NCBI GenBank assembly: GCA_949752795.1
Contig: CATKHW010000009.1
Location: forward strand, 496,001 to 560,000
Direction of reading: 5' to 3'
Source: Hyperoodon ampullatus
Taxonomy: Eukaryota > Chordata > Mammalia > Artiodactyla > Ziphiidae
Length of the DNA stretch: 64,000 nucleotides
Shown here: piece by piece, positions 1 through 13,801 of the stretch
How the letters are laid out: every line of letters starts with the position of its first letter
How positions within the stretch are numbered: the stretch's first letter is position 1
The notes under the pieces: generated by a model
What the model saw: only the letters and a program-made list of their open reading frames with translations
Database searches by the model: none
What the model was told of the DNA's origin: nothing
Translations under genes and position numbers: made by a program

Positions 1-3
1 CCC

Positions 4-1740
4 CTGAAGGAATTGTAAAGAATTTCCCTGTTTTTGTGTTTTGTTGTTGAAATTCCTTTTGATAGTGGGTTTGAGCTGATTCTCACTGCCATGTTTATGC
101 CAGTTAGGACACACTTGATTCCCTTACGGAGACATATCAATACATAGGTTTTAAAATTCTTACTAGTCAGATATATTCCTCGGCAGGAAATATTGGGTTT
201 TGACTCCCTTTTACTGAGTATGGTGTAAGTCTTGTCTATTCCGTATTTGGTTTTTGGAACGGTACATGTACTAATATCAAACTCAGGTTTTATGCATCAC
301 CCCACCTTTCCTTCCCCCTTAAGCAGGAATAAGAATATTTTCTAAATGTGAGACTCTGTTCTCTTTCCTAACGCAGTTCATGTGTAGCCATGTTTAGAAG
401 ACCTTCATAAGTGATATCTTATGATAAGTTTCTATTTCACTGTGACTTATTTCACTTAGAATCATCGTACCTGAATCCACTCATTTTGCTGCTACTGGCC
501 TTTGGACATTGATTTCATGGCTGAGGGATATTCCATCGTACTGAAATACCACAATTTCTTGAACCATTTTTGTCTTTCCTGGGTTATTTCAGGTGTACCC
601 ATGTTGAGGTTCTTCTAAGCAGTGCAGCCCTAAATTATGGGGTGGCTTTGTCTTATTGATTTTCAGTTTTCCAAAGGTATATTCCCTAGACTGGAAGTGC
701 ACTTGGCTCTGTAGCTCTGTTGTTTACTTGTTTTAGGGAACACAATGCACTCCTCCAGAGAGGGAGTTGGCAATTTACATCCCGCCCATCAGCATTACTA
801 GGCTCCCTGTTCTCCAGGGCCTGTGTTGCCTTTCTAGTTTTTACACATTTTGCGGATGTCCATTTTGTCCGGTGGGAAGTGATACTGCTTTGTAGTGCAG
901 ATTTGCATTGCCCACTTGCTTGCATGGCCGAAAAGGGCGTATGTGTTTTCTCCTGAATATATTCAGGAGCAAACGCATACGCCCTTTTTGGCCCATTGCA
1001 GCATTGTCGAAGTTTTGCCCTTCTTCCTGTGCTTTAAAGGCGATTCCAATGTACCTCTTGAAATCTGTTTCCTGCTATTCTGGCTCGCTTTGAAGTCCAC
1101 CTCGTTGCCTTCCCTCAACAGATTTTTGGACGATAGTTTTCCTTTATTACTCTGCCCGTTTGTGAATTGCTGTGCCCCTGAGCTCCATTTTTCAACTCGT
1201 TTTTTGTGAGCTGACCGCAAGTCCTAAATTTTGGTTCAGGACCTATACTGGTTCCCGGCGGGTGGCTGAGACTTTGGTTAATTCTTCTTCCTGCCGGGAA
1301 ATTAGTGTGACATGTGGCCGTCCAAATGACTAACAGCTACTCTCTCATTGGTTCTCCATCTTACCTTTCATCCTCTGCCAATTGGCAACATGTGAGAACC
1401 AGGAGGTTAATGGGGCTGTGTCTCCAAGTTGGGAGATTGATAGTAAAGCAGTTGGAAATTCAAACTGGAGAACCAGGAGAGGGACTATTAGTTGAGATTT
1501 AAAAGCCTTTTGTATTCACAGTGTGTCCATTCTCTAGGTTTCCCGTATAGTTATAGCTGTAGTAATATTCCCTTCATCCTGGAGAGTTGGGACCCTTGGA
1601 ATGTGTGCCAAACATTATTGCTTTAAATGGTCTGCATTTGCTCACCGAATCTCACCAATCCTCTCAGGCCCAAGTGTTCAGAATTATGCCACATCCGTCT
1701 GTCATGTTAGATATTGTCATTCCAGGTTTCATCAGAGCCC
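4..1740. repeat. Satellite monomer A1 (1,737 bp)
   Basis: Complete monomer in the phase set by the CTGAAGG landmark. In order it holds a T-rich tract (about 40-60), L1-like sequence (about 238-908), the palindrome (926-993), then about 750 bp that I do not recognise. That last part includes a C/G-rich stretch near 1255-1300 and a run matching the other monomers around TTGGGAGATTGATAGTAAAG (1429-1448). Confidence 0.88.
926..993. repeat. 68 bp palindrome, monomer A1
   Basis: Two 34 nt arms meet without spacer at GAATATATTC (955-964) and are bounded by GGCC at each end. 31 of 34 positions pair. The mismatches are one A/G near the outer end, one CpG position and one near the CTCC/GGAG stem. As RNA it would fold to a long hairpin with an AUAU-type loop. 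Confidence 0.93.
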
Positions 1741-3478
1741 CTGAAGGAATTGTAAAGAATTTCGCTGTTTTATTGTTTTGTTTCTGAAATTCATTTTTAT
1801 AGTGGTTTTGAGCTGATTATCACTGCCATGATTATGACAGCCTAGACACAACTTATTCCATATGGATACATATCAATACATAGGTTTTAAGATTCTTACT
1901 AGTCAGATATATTCCTCGGTGGGAAATATGTGGTTTTGAGTCCCGTTCACTGCGGAAGTTGTAGGTCTTGTCTCTTCCATAGTTGGTTTTTGGAATGGTA
2001 CCTGTACTAATATCAAACTCTTGCTTTATGCATAACCCCACCTCTCCTTCCCCCTTTAGCAGGCATAAGTGTGTTTTCTAAATGTGAGACTCTGCTCTCT
2101 TTCCTAAATCAGTTCATGTGTATCCATGTTTACAGGATATTCATAAGTGATATCTTATGATAAGTTTCATTTTCTCTATGACTTATTTCACTTAGAATCA
2201 TAGTACCTGAATCCACTCATTTTGCTGCCACTTGCCTTATGACATTGATTTCATGGCTGAGGCATATTCCATCGTACGTAAGTAACACAATTTCTTCAAC
2301 CATTTTTGTCTTTCCTGGGATATTTATGGTGTACCCAAGTTGAGGTTCTGTAGGCAGTGCAGCCCTAAATTTTGAGGTGGCTCTCTATTATTGATTTTCA
2401 GTTTTCCCATGGTATATTCGCTAAACTGGAAGTGCCCTTGTCTCTGTAGCTCTGTTGTTTACTTGTTTTAGGTAACACAATGCACTCATCCAGAGAGGCT
2501 GTTGACAGTTTACATCATGCCCATCAGCATAACTAGGCTCCCTGTTCTCCAGGGCCTGTCTTGCCTTTCTGGTTTTTACACATTTTGCGGATGTCCCTTT
2601 TGACCGGTGGGAAGTGATACTTCTTTGTAGTGCAGATTTGCATTGCCCACTTGCTTGCTGGGCTAAAAAGGGCATATGCGTTTTTTCCTGAATATATTCT
2701 GTAGAAAACGCATATGCACTTTTTGGCCAAGTGCATCATTGTCGACAATGAGCCCCTCTTGCTGTGCTTAAAAGGCGATTCCAAAGTACCTCTTGAAATT
2801 TGTTTCATGCTACTGTGCCTCGTTTTCAAGTCCGCCTCATTGCCAACCCTCAACAGATTTTTGGACGATAGTTGTCCTTTATTACGCTGCCAGTTTGTGA
2901 ATTGCTGTGCCCCAGAGCTCCATTTTTCAACTCGTTTTTTTGTAAGATGACAGCAAATACACAATTTTGGTTGAGGACCTATACTGGTTCCTGGCGGGTG
3001 TCTGAGACTTTGGTTAATTTTTCTTCCTGACGGGATATTAGAGTGACATGTGACCGTCCAAATGCCTAACAGCTACTCTCTCATTGGTTCTCCCTCTTCC
3101 CTTTCATCCTCTGCCAAATTGGCAACCTGTGCGAACCAGGAGGTTAAAGGGTCTGTCTCTCCAAGTTGGGAGCTTGATAGTAAAGCAGTTGGAAACTCCA
3201 ACCGGAGCACCAGGATAGGGACTATTAGTTTAGTTTTAGAATCCTTTCGTATTCACAGTGTTTCCATTTTCCACGTTTCGCATACATGTTATAACTGTAG
3301 TGATATTCCCTTTTACCTGTCGAGTTGGGACCCATGGAATTGGTGGCATGTATTATTGCTTTAAACGGTCTGCATTTTCTCATCCAATCTCACCAATCCT
3401 CTCAGTCCCAAGTGTCCCCCCTTATGTCTCATCCAGGTGTCATTTTAGATGGGGTCATTCCAGGTTTCATCAGAACAC
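1741..3478. repeat. Satellite monomer A2 (1,738 bp)
   Basis: Second complete monomer of block A, co-linear with A1. It carries many private substitutions, including a more mismatched palindrome at 2661-2728 and a CATGGAATTGGTGGCATG variant near 3330-3347 where A1 has a different version. The divergence suggests this edge of the array is not being homogenised as actively as block C. Confidence 0.88.
2661..2728. repeat. 68 bp palindrome, monomer A2
   Basis: 29 of 34 positions pair. Both arms carry GCATATGCG and its complement where most copies have GCGTATGCG, so the stem stays paired despite the change. Confidence 0.92.
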
Positions 3479-3645
3479 CTGAAGGAATTGTGTTAGAATT
3501 TCGCTGTTTTTTTATTTTGTTTTTGAAATTCATTTATATAATGAGGTTGAGCTGATTTTCACTGACGTCTTTATGCCGGTCTAGACACACTTGATTCCCT
3601 TACGGAGATATATCAATACGTAGGTATTAAGATTATTACTAGTCA
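3479..3645. repeat. Truncated satellite monomer A3
   Basis: Only the first ~165 bp of a monomer, ending at ACTAGTCA. Other monomers continue there as ACTAGTCAGATATATTCC; here the sequence becomes minisatellite (ACTAGTCATCACAATGC). Confidence 0.85.
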
Positions 3646-6600
3646 TCACAATGCTCCACGCCATTGTCATCACAATGGATAATGACATATGTCATCACAA
3701 TGCTCCCTGATACCTGTCTTCACAATATTCCATGACGTTGTCATCACAGTGTTCCATGCCCCTGTCATCACAATGCGCCATGCCCACTGTCATCACAATA
3801 ATCCATGAAACATGTCACACCAATGTTCCATGCCCCTGTCATCACAATGCTCCATGCCCTTGTCATCACATTGCTCCATGACACATGTCATCACAATGCT
3901 CCGTGACTCCACTCATCACAATGCTTCATGACCTTTGTCATCACAGTGGTCCATGCCCTGGTCACACAAGGCTCTGTGATCTTTTTCACAACAATGCTCC
4001 ATGCCCTTGTCATCACAATGCTCCATGCCTACTGTCATCACAATAATCCATGAAAATTATCAGGCCAATGATCCATGCCCTCGTCACACGAGGCTCTGTG
4101 ATCTTTGTCACCACAATGCTCCATGAACTTTTCTTCACAATGCTCTGTGTCCCTTGTCATCACAATGCTCCATGCCTTTGTCAGCATAATGCTCCATGAC
4201 ACTTGTCATCACAAGGCTCCATGGCCCTCTCATCACAATGCTCCAGGACCTTCTCATCGCATTGCTCCATTCCTTTCTCATCACAATGCTCCATGACCCC
4301 TGTCATCACAGTACTCCATGAATATTTTCAGCCCAATGCTCTATGACCTTCTCATCACAACGTTCCATGACCCATGTCATCACAATGCTACATGACCACA
4401 GCAATCAAAATGATCCATGCCACTTGTCATCAGAATATTCCATGCGCTTCTCATCCCCATGCTCCATGACCCCTGTAATCACAATGGTCCTTGACGCTTG
4501 TTGTCACATAGCTCCATGACACTTGTCATCACGGTGTTCCATGCCTTTGTCAGCAAAATGCTACATGTCCTTGTCATCACAATGCTCCATGCACTTGTCC
4601 TCACAATTCTCCATTACCAGTGTCATCACAATCCTCCCTGAACCTTGGGATCACATTGCTTCATGCCCTTGTCATCACAATGCTCCATGATTCTTGAAAT
4701 AAAAATGATCCATGACCTCTCTCATCACAATGCTCCAAACACTTGTGATCACAGTGTTCCATAACACTTGTCATCACAATGCTCCATAACACTTGTCATC
4801 ACAATGCTCCATGATGACTGTCATCACAATAATCCATGCCCTTGTCATCACAATGCTCCATGAACTTTGTCATCACAATGCTCAATACACTTGTCATCAC
4901 AATGCTCCCGGACACTTTTCCTCAGAATGCTCCTTGAACACTGTCTTGAAAAGGCTCCATGCCTTTTTCATCACAATGCTCCATGCCCTTTTTCTCACAA
5001 TGCTCCATGCCATTGTCATCACAATACTCCACAAGCTTGTCATCAGAATGCTCCAAGACCCTTGTCATCACAATGCTCCATGACTCCTCTCATCACAATG
5101 CTCCATGACCCATGTCATCACAATGCTCCAAGAACCCTGACAACACAATGATCTGGGACTTTTGTCATCAAAATGCTCCATGACCCTTGTCATCACAATG
5201 ATCCATTCCCTTGTCATCATGATGCTCCATTACCCTTGTCATCACAATGCTCCCAGCCCTTGTCATCAAAATGCTCCATTACAGTTGTCATCACATTTCT
5301 CCATGACACTTGGCATCACAAGGCTCAATGCCATTGTCATCACAATGCACCGTGACATATGTCACCACAATGCTCCCTGACACCTTTCTTCACAATAATC
5401 AATGACCTTGTCATCACAATGCTCCATGCGCTAGTTATCACAATGTGCCATGCCCTCTGTCATCACAATAATTCATGAAACATTTCAGACAAATGCTCCA
5501 TGCCCCTTTCATCCCAGTTCTCCATGCCCTTGTCATCACAATGCTCCATGACCCCTGTCATCACAATGCTCCGTGACTCCAGTCATCACAATGCTTCATG
5601 ACATTTGTCATCACAATGTTCCATGCCACTTTTCATCTCAATGCTGCATGAACCCTGTCGTCAAAATGCACCATGCCCATCATCATAATGCTTCATGCTA
5701 TTGTCATCACAATGAAATCAAAATGCTCCATGACCTGTGACACCAAAATGCCCCAAAACCTTGTGAGCACAATGTTCCATAACACTTGGCATCACAACAC
5801 CCCATTACGCTCGTCATCACAATTATCCATGGACTTCTCATCACAATTCTCCATGACCGTTGTCATCACAATGCTCAATACACTTGTCATCTCAATGCTC
5901 CCTGACACTTGTCCTCAGTGTGCTCCTTGAAACCTGTCATGACAAGGCTCCATGCATTTTTCATCGCAATGATCCATGCCCTTTTCATCACAGTGCTCCA
6001 AGACCCCGGTAATCACAATGCTCCATGTGCTTGTCTTCACAAAGCTCCATGACGCATGTCATCAGAAAGCTCCATGGCCTTCTCATCACCATGCTCAATG
6101 CCCTTTTCATCTCAATGCTCCAAGACCCCATTAATTACATTGGTCCATACCGCTTTTCATCAGAATACTCCATGAAAATTGTCATCAAAAGACTCCATGG
6201 TTTTCTCATCACAATGCTCCAGGACCTTGTCATCACAATGCTCCATTCCCTTGTCATCACAATGCTCCATGACCCCTGTCATAACAATACTCCATGAACA
6301 TTTTCAGCCCAATGATCCATGACCTTCTCATCACAATGCACCATGACCCCTGTCATCACAATGCTCCATGACCACTGTCATCCCCGCACTCCATGACCCC
6401 TCACAACACAATGATCCGGGACCCTTGTCACCAAAAATCTCCATGATACTTGTCATCACAATGATCCATGCCCTTGTCATCCAAATGCTCCATGACACAT
6501 TTAATCAGAATATTCCGTGACGCTTGTCATCACAATGCTCCATGACCCTTGTCATCACAGTGCTCCATGACCCCTGTAATCACAATTCTCCATGAACATT

Positions 6601-7699
6601 TTCAGCCCAATGCTCCATGACCTTCTCATCACAATGCTCCAAGACCCCTGTAATCACAATGCTCCATGCCCCTTTTCATCTCCGTGCTCCATGAACCCTG
6701 TCATCACAATGAACCATGCCCATCATCATAATGTTTCATGCTATTTTCATTACAATGAAATCAAAATGCTCCATGATCTCTGTCATCACAATGTTCCAAA
6801 CCCTTGTGATCACAGTGTTACATAAAACTTGTCATCACAACCTCCCATGACGCTCGTCATCACAATTATCCATGCTCTTCTCATCACAATGCTCCATGAC
6901 ATTTGTCATCACAATGTACAATACACTTGTCATCACAGTGCTCCCTGACTCTTGTTGTCATTATGCTCCTTGAATCTTGTCATGACAAGGCTCCATGACT
7001 TTTTCATCACAATGATGCATGCCCTTTTCTTCACAATATTCCAAGACCCATGTAATCACAATTCTCCATGCCCTTTTTCATCAGAATGCTCCATGAGACT
7101 CGTCAATACAAGGCTCCCATGTTTTCTTATCACAAAGCTTCAGTACCTTCTCATCACAATGCTCCATTCCCTTGTCATCACAATGCTCCATGACCCCCGC
7201 CTTCACAATACTCCATGAATATTTTTAGCCCAATGCTCTATGACCTTCTCATCAAAATGCTCCATTACCACTGTCATGACAATGCTCCATGACCCCTGAC
7301 AACACAATGATCCTTGACTCTTGTCATCAAAATGCTCCATGACCTTTGTCATCATGATGATCCATGCCCTTGCCATCCCAATGCTCCATGACCCCTGTAA
7401 TCACAATGATCCGTGACGCTTGTCATCACAGTGCTCCATGACACTTGTCATTAAAATGCTCCATGCCTTTGTCAGCAAAATGCTTCATGACATTGTCATC
7501 ACAATGCTCCATGCACTTGACATCACAATACTCCATTCCCATTGTCATCAAAATCCTCGGTGAACCTTGGGTTCACATTGCTTCATGCCCTTGTCATCAC
7601 AATGCTCCAGGCTTCTTGAAATGAAAATGATCCATGACCTCTGTCATCACAATGCTCCATGACACTTGTCATCACAAAGCTCCTGGCCCCTTGTCATTA

Positions 7700-7945
7700 C
7701 AGTTCTCCATGACGCTCGTCATCACAATTATCCATGGTCTTCTCATCACAATGCTCCACCGTCTTCCCATCACAATGCTCCATGACACTTCAAATCACAA
7801 TGTTACATGCTCTTGTAATCACATTCTCCATGCACTTGTCATCGCAATGCTCCATGACCCCTGTCATAGCAAGCTCCATGTGCTTTTCATCACAGTGCTT
7901 CACTAACTTGTCATCAAAATTCTCAAAAGCCCTTGTCATCACAAT
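7700..7945. repeat. Higher-order repeat segment, copy 1 (pairs with 10005-10245)
   Basis: An ordered run of about ten distinctive minisatellite units, including CATAGCAAGCTCCATGTG and AAATTCTCAAAAGCCC. It reappears about 2,302 bp downstream with few differences. This is direct evidence that block 1 grew by copying multi-unit segments, not single units. Confidence 0.82.
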
Positions 7946-10004
7946 GCCCCATGCCCTTTTCATCACAGTGCTCCATGATCATTGTCATCACAATGCTCCA
8001 TTACATTTGTCATCACAATCCTCCATGACACTTGTCATCACAATGCTCCATGCTGTTGTCATCACAATGCACAATGACATAGGTCATCACATTGCTCCCC
8101 GACACCTGACTTCACAATACTCCATGACCTTTTCTTCATAGTGCTCCATGCCCTTGTCATCACAATGTGCAATGCCCACTGTCATCACAATAATCCATGA
8201 GATTTTTCAGACCGATGCTCCATGCCCCTGTCATCACAAGGCTCCATGCACTTGTCATCACAATGCTCCATGACACCTGTCATCACAATGCTCTATGACT
8301 CCAGTCATTACAACGCCTCAAGAATTTTTCATCACAGTGGTCCATGCCCTCATCATCACAAGTCTCTGTGACATTTGTCACCACAATGCTCCATGAAATT
8401 TTCATCACAATGCTCTGTGACCCTTGGCATCACAATGCTCCATGCCTTTGTCAGCACAATGTTCCATGACACTTGTCATCACAATGCTCCATGAGCTTGT
8501 CATCACAATGCTCCCTGACCGATGTGATCACAATGCGCCATGCGGTTTTCATCGCAATGCTCCACATCCTTGTCATCACAATGCTCCATAAATATTATCA
8601 TCACAATGCACCATGCACTTCTCATGAAAATGCTCTCTCACCACTGATATCACAATGTTCCATCATTAGTCATCACAATACTCCCTCACCCCTGTCATCA
8701 CAATGTTCCATGACGCCTATCATCACAATGCTACATGCCATTATCATCAAAATGAACCACTCCCTTGTCATCAAAATGCCCCATGACCTTTGTCATCACA
8801 AAGCTCCATGACCCTTGGCATCACAATGGTCCATGCCATTGTCATCACAATGCTTCATGAAGCCTCTCATCACATTGCCCCATGCACTTGTCAACACAAA
8901 GCTCCATGACGCTTGTCATCACAATGCTCGATGCCCTTCTCATCATAATGTTCCATGGCCTTGTCATTACTATCCTCCATGACCCATGTATCACAGGGTT
9001 CCGTGTCCTTGTCATCACAAAACTCCATGACGCTTGTAATCACAATGCTCGATGCACTTCTCATCACAAAGCTCCATGACGCTTGTCATCACAATGCTCG
9101 ATGCCCTTCTCATCACAATGTTCCATAATCATTGTCATCACAACGCCCCATGACGCTCGTCATCACAATTATCCATGGTCTTCTCATCACAATGCTCCAT
9201 AACATTTGTCATCACAATGCTCAATACACTTGTCATCACAATGCTCCCTGACTCTTGCCATCAGTATGCTCCTTGAACCCTGTCATGACAAGGCTCCATG
9301 ACATTTTCATCACAATAACCCATGCCCTTGTAATCACAATGCTCCAAGACACCTGTAATCACAATGCTCCATGCCCCTTTTCATCAGAATGCTCCATGAG
9401 ACTTCTCATCACAAGGCTCCATGGTCTTCTCATCAGAGTGCTCCAGGACCTTGTCATCACAATGCTCTATGACCCCTTTCATCAGAATAATCCTTGAATA
9501 TTTTCAGCTCAATGCTCCATGATCTTCTCATCACAATACTCCATGACCCCTGTCATCACAATGCTCCATGCTCCTTGATATCAAAATGATCCATGACCTC
9601 TGTCATCACAGTGCTCTAAACCCTTGTGATCACATTGTTCCATAACACTTGTCATCACAACGCTCCATGATGCCTGTGATCACAATACTCCATGCCCTTA
9701 TCATCACAATGCTCCATGAACTTTGTCATGACAATGCTCAATACACTTGTCATCACAATGCTCCCTGACACTTGTCGTCAGAATGCTTCTCGCACCCTGT
9801 CATGAAAAGGCTGTATGCCTTTTTCATCACAATGCTCCATGCCCTTTTCATCACAATGCTCCATGCCGTTGTCATCACAATACTCCACAAGCTTGTCATC
9901 AGAATGCTCCATGACCCTTGTCATCACAATTCTCCATGACCCCTGTCATCACAATGCTCCATGACACCTGACATCACAATGCTCCAGGCCCCTTGTCATT
10001 ACAG

Positions 10005-10245
10005 TTCTCCATGACGCTCGTCATCACAATTATCCATGGTCTTCTCATCACAATGCTCCACCGTCTTGACATCACAATGCTCCATGACTCTTCAAATCAC
10101 AATGTTACATGCTCTTGTAATCACATTCTCCATGCACTTGTCATCGCAATGCTCCATGACCCCTGTCATAGCAAGCTCCATGTGCTTTTCATCACAGTGC
10201 TTCACGAACTTGTCATCAAAATTCTCAAAAGCCCTTGTCATCACA
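10005..10245. repeat. Higher-order repeat segment, copy 2 (pairs with 7700-7945)
   Basis: Near-identical copy of the 7.7-7.9 kb segment. Differences are a handful of substitutions, for example CCGTCTTGACATC here against CCGTCTTCCCATC upstream. The following sequence also diverges in unit order, so the copied tract is bounded. Confidence 0.82.
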
Positions 10246-13200
10246 ATGCTCCATGCCCTTGTCATCACAAAGCTCCATGACGCTTGTCATCACAATGCTC
10301 CATCACCTTGTCATTACAATCCTCCATGACCCATGTATCACAGGGTTCCGTGTCCTGGCCATCACAATGCTCCATGCCCACTCTCATCACAATAATCCAT
10401 GAAAATTTTCAGACAAATGCTCCATGCCCTTGTCATCACAAAGCTCCATGACGCATGTCATCAGAATGTTCCATGGTCTTCTCATTCACAATGCTCAATG
10501 CCCTTGTCATCACAATGCTCCAAGCCACCTATAATCACTATGCTCCATGTCCCTTTTCATCTCAATGCTCCATGCGCTTCTCTGCACAATGCTCCATGAC
10601 CCATGACATCACAATGTGCCATGAACTTTTCATCACAATGCTCTACATCCTTTTCATCGCTATGCTCCATAAACATTGTCATCACAATGCTCAATGCACT
10701 TCTCATCAAAATGCTCTCTCACCACTGATATCACAATGTTCCATCACTAGTCATCACAATACTCCCTCACCCCTGTCATCACAATGTTCCATGACCCCTG
10801 TAATCACAATGCTCCATGCCCTTGTCATCACAAAGCTCCATGATGCATGACATCAAAATGCTCCATGGCCTTCTCATCACAATGCTCCATGCCCTTGTCA
10901 TCACAAAGCTCCATGACGCTTGTCATCACAATGCTTGATGCCCTTCTCATCACAGTGCTCCATGTCCTTGTCATCACACTGCTCCCTGACTCTTGTCATC
11001 AGTATGGTCCTTCAACCCTGTCATGAGAAGGCTCCATGCCTTTTTCATCACAATGATCCATGCGCTTTTCATCACAATGTGCCAGGACCCCAGTAATCAC
11101 AATGCTCCTTGCCCTTGTCAGCACAAAGCTCCATGACCCATATCAACAGAATGCTCCATGGCCTTCTCATCACCATGCTCGATGCCGTTGTCATCACACT
11201 GCTCCCTGACACTTGTCTTCAGAATGCTCCTTGAAACCTGTCATGAAAAGGCTACATGTCTTTTTCATCACAATGCTCCATGACTTTTCATCACTATGCT
11301 CCATGCCATTGTCATCACAATACTCCACAAGCTTGTCATCAGAATGCTCCATGACCCATGTCATCACAATGCTCCATGACCCCTGTCATCACAATGATCC
11401 ATGACACCTGTCATCACAATGCTCCATGCCTCTTGTCATTACAGTGCTCCATGACGCTCGTCATCACAATTATCCATGGTCTTCTCATCACAATGCTGCA
11501 CGGTCTTTCCATCACAATGCTCCCTGCCCTGTTCATCACAATACTCCATGACACTTTTCATCACAATTCTCCAAGCAATTTTCATACAATGCTCCATTAC
11601 ATTTGTCATCACAATCCTCCATGACACTTGGCATCACAATGCTCCATTATATTTGTCATCACAATCCTCCATGACACTTGGCATCACAATGCTCCACGCC
11701 ATTGTCATCACAAAGCACCATGACATATGTCATCACAATGCTCCCTGACACCTGTCTTCACAATACTACATGACCTTGTCATCACAAAGTTCCATGCCTT
11801 TGTAATCACAATGCTCCATGACCCCTCACATCATAATGCTCCGTGACTCCATTCATCACAATGCTTTATGACCTTTGTCATCAAAATGGTCCATGCCCTC
11901 ATCATGACAATGCTCTGTAACACTTGTCATCACAATGCACCATGCCTTTGTCAGCACAAGGCTCCATGACCCTTGTCATCACAATCCTACATGCGCTTGT
12001 CAGCACAATGCTCCAAGACACATGTCATCACAGTGTGCCATGCACTTGTCATGACAATGCTCCACAACCTTGTCATCACAATGCTCCATAAAACTTGTCA
12101 TCACAAGGCTCCATGCATTTCTCATCTAAATGCTCTCTCACCACTGATATCACAGTGTTCCCTCACTAGTCATCACAATACTCCCTCACACCTGTCATCA
12201 CAATGTTCCATTACCCTGTCATCGAAATGTTCCCTGACCCTTTTCATCAAATTGTTCCATGACCCTTTCATCACAATGCTCCCTCCCCTACTCATCACAA
12301 TGCACCACATTCTTGTCATCAAAATGCTCCATGACCTTTGTCATCACCAAGCTCCATGACCCTTGGCATCACAATGCTCCATGCCATTGTCATCACAGTG
12401 CTCCATGAACACTCTCATCACATTCCTCCTTGCCCTTGTCATCACAAAGCTCCATGACGCTTGTCATCACAATGCTGGATGCCTTGCTCATCACAGTGCT
12501 CCATCCCTTGTCATTACAATCCTCCATGACCCATGTATCACCGTGTTCCGTGCCCTTGTCATCACAATGCTCAATGCCCACTATCATCACAATAATCCAT
12601 GAAATATTTCAAACCAATGATCCATGCCCTTGTTATCACAATGCTCCATTAGCCCTGCATAACAATGCTCCATGACCCCTGCCATCACAATATTCCACAG
12701 CATTGTCATCACAAGGATCCATGTACCTTGTCATCACAATGCGCCAAGACCCCTGTAATCACAATGCTCCATGCCCCTTTTCATCTCAATTCTCCATGAA
12801 CACTGTCATCACAATGCACCATGCCCATCATCATAATGCTTCATGCTATTGTCATCACAATGAAATCAAAATGTTCCATGACATTTGTCATCACAATGCT
12901 CCAAACCCTTCTGATCACAGTGTTCCATAACGCTTGTCATCACAATGCCCCATGACGCTCCTCATCACAATTATCCATTGTCTTCTCATCACAATGCTTC
13001 ATGACCTTTGTCAACACCATGCTCAATACACTTGTCATCACAATGCTCCCTGACACTGGTCTTCAGTATGCTCCTTGAAACTTGTCATGACAAGGCTGCA
13101 TGCCTTTTCCTCACAATGATCCATGCACTTTTCATTGCAATGCTCCAAGGCCCCTGTAATCACAATGCTCCATGTCCATGTCATCACAAAGCTCCATGAC

Positions 13201-13801
13201 GCATGTCATCAGAATGCTCTATCACATTGTCAGCAAAAAGCTACATGACTTTGTCATCACCATGCTCCATGCCCTTGTCATCACAGTTCTCCAAGAAACC
13301 TGTAATCACAATGCTCCATGCCCCTTTTCATCAGATTGCTCCATGAGACTTGTCATCACAGTGCTCCATGGTCTTCTCATCACAATGCTCCAGGACCTGG
13401 TTATCACAATGCTCCATGACCCCTGTCATCACAATACTCCATGAACATTTTCAGCCCAAATCTCCATGACTTTCTCATCTCACTTCTCCAGAACCCTTGT
13501 TATCACAATGCTCCATGACCACTGTCATCACAATGCTCCATGACCCCTGACAACACAATGATCCGGGACTCTTGTCATCAAAATTCTCCATAACCATTGT
13601 CATCACAATGATCCATGCCCTTGTCATCCAAATGCTCCATGACCCCTGTAATCACAATGCTCCGTGACACTTGTCATCACAGTGCTCCGTTACACTTGTC
13701 ATCACAATGCTCCATGACTTTTTCAGCAAAATGCTACATGACCTTGTCATCACAATCCTCCATGACCCTTGGGATCACATTGCTTCATGCCCTTGTCATC
13801 T

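Larger units (their letters stand above)
1..3645. repeat. ~1.74 kb satellite, block A (about 2.1 monomers)
   Basis: Tandem copies of a ~1,738 bp unit. The landmark CTGAAGGAATTGTAAAG recurs at 4 and 1741, and as CTGAAGGAATTGTGTTAG at 3479, spacings of 1737 and 1738. The window opens inside the array, so the left edge is unknown. The unit combines an antisense L1-like segment, a 68 bp palindrome and a half of unknown origin. Its length matches what I recall for the common cetacean satellite; that identity is inferred from length and from the cetacean SINEs elsewhere in the window, not from an alignment. The right end switches into the minisatellite at 3638-3645. No coding potential is credible. 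Confidence 0.9.
3638..13801. repeat. 24-25 bp minisatellite, block 1 (about 10.2 kb)
   Basis: Roughly 400 head-to-tail units with core TCATCACAATGCTCCATG and a 6-7 nt linker such as ACCCTTG (25 bp) or CCCTTG (24 bp). Units differ by point changes and small indels but the register holds throughout. Rare variants recur in the same order: AATGAAATCAAAATG at 5711, 6754 and 12859, and an ACTAGTC-type unit near 8668 (with ATTAGTC), 10745 and 12164. These reveal higher-order repeats. I do not recognise the family. The 25 bp period makes long open frames on the plus strand, but they are not genes. Confidence 0.93.

Noticed and set aside
760..775. Origin of the minisatellite from satellite sequence ACACAATGCACTCCTCCA
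   Set aside because: It resembles the core TCACAATGCTCCATG only with gaps over about 15 bp, no junction lies at that phase, and no intermediate unit is seen. Too weak to claim.
720..1209. Recurrent ~80-105 codon frames in satellite monomers (895-1209, 35172-35486, 36910-37224)
   Set aside because: The same frame recurs because the monomer is repeated. It crosses the L1-like part, the palindrome and unrelated sequence, is open on both strands over the palindrome, and is broken in other monomers.
1..3645. CENP-B box in the satellite
   Set aside because: I looked for the TTCG....A..CGGG pattern on both strands of the reference monomers. TTCG occurs (TTTCGTATTCAC) but without the CGGG half at the right spacing.
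3682..3693. TGACATATGTCA palindromes in the minisatellite as regulatory sites
   Set aside because: A 12 bp palindrome recurs in one variant unit (for example 3682, 22876, 58838), but this follows from repeat copying. No promoter context supports a regulatory role.
3638..13801. CRISPR-like array
   Set aside because: Repeats are contiguous with only 6-7 nt linkers, units drift by mutation, and there are no unique spacers, leader or cas genes. The SINEs and L1 show it is mammalian.
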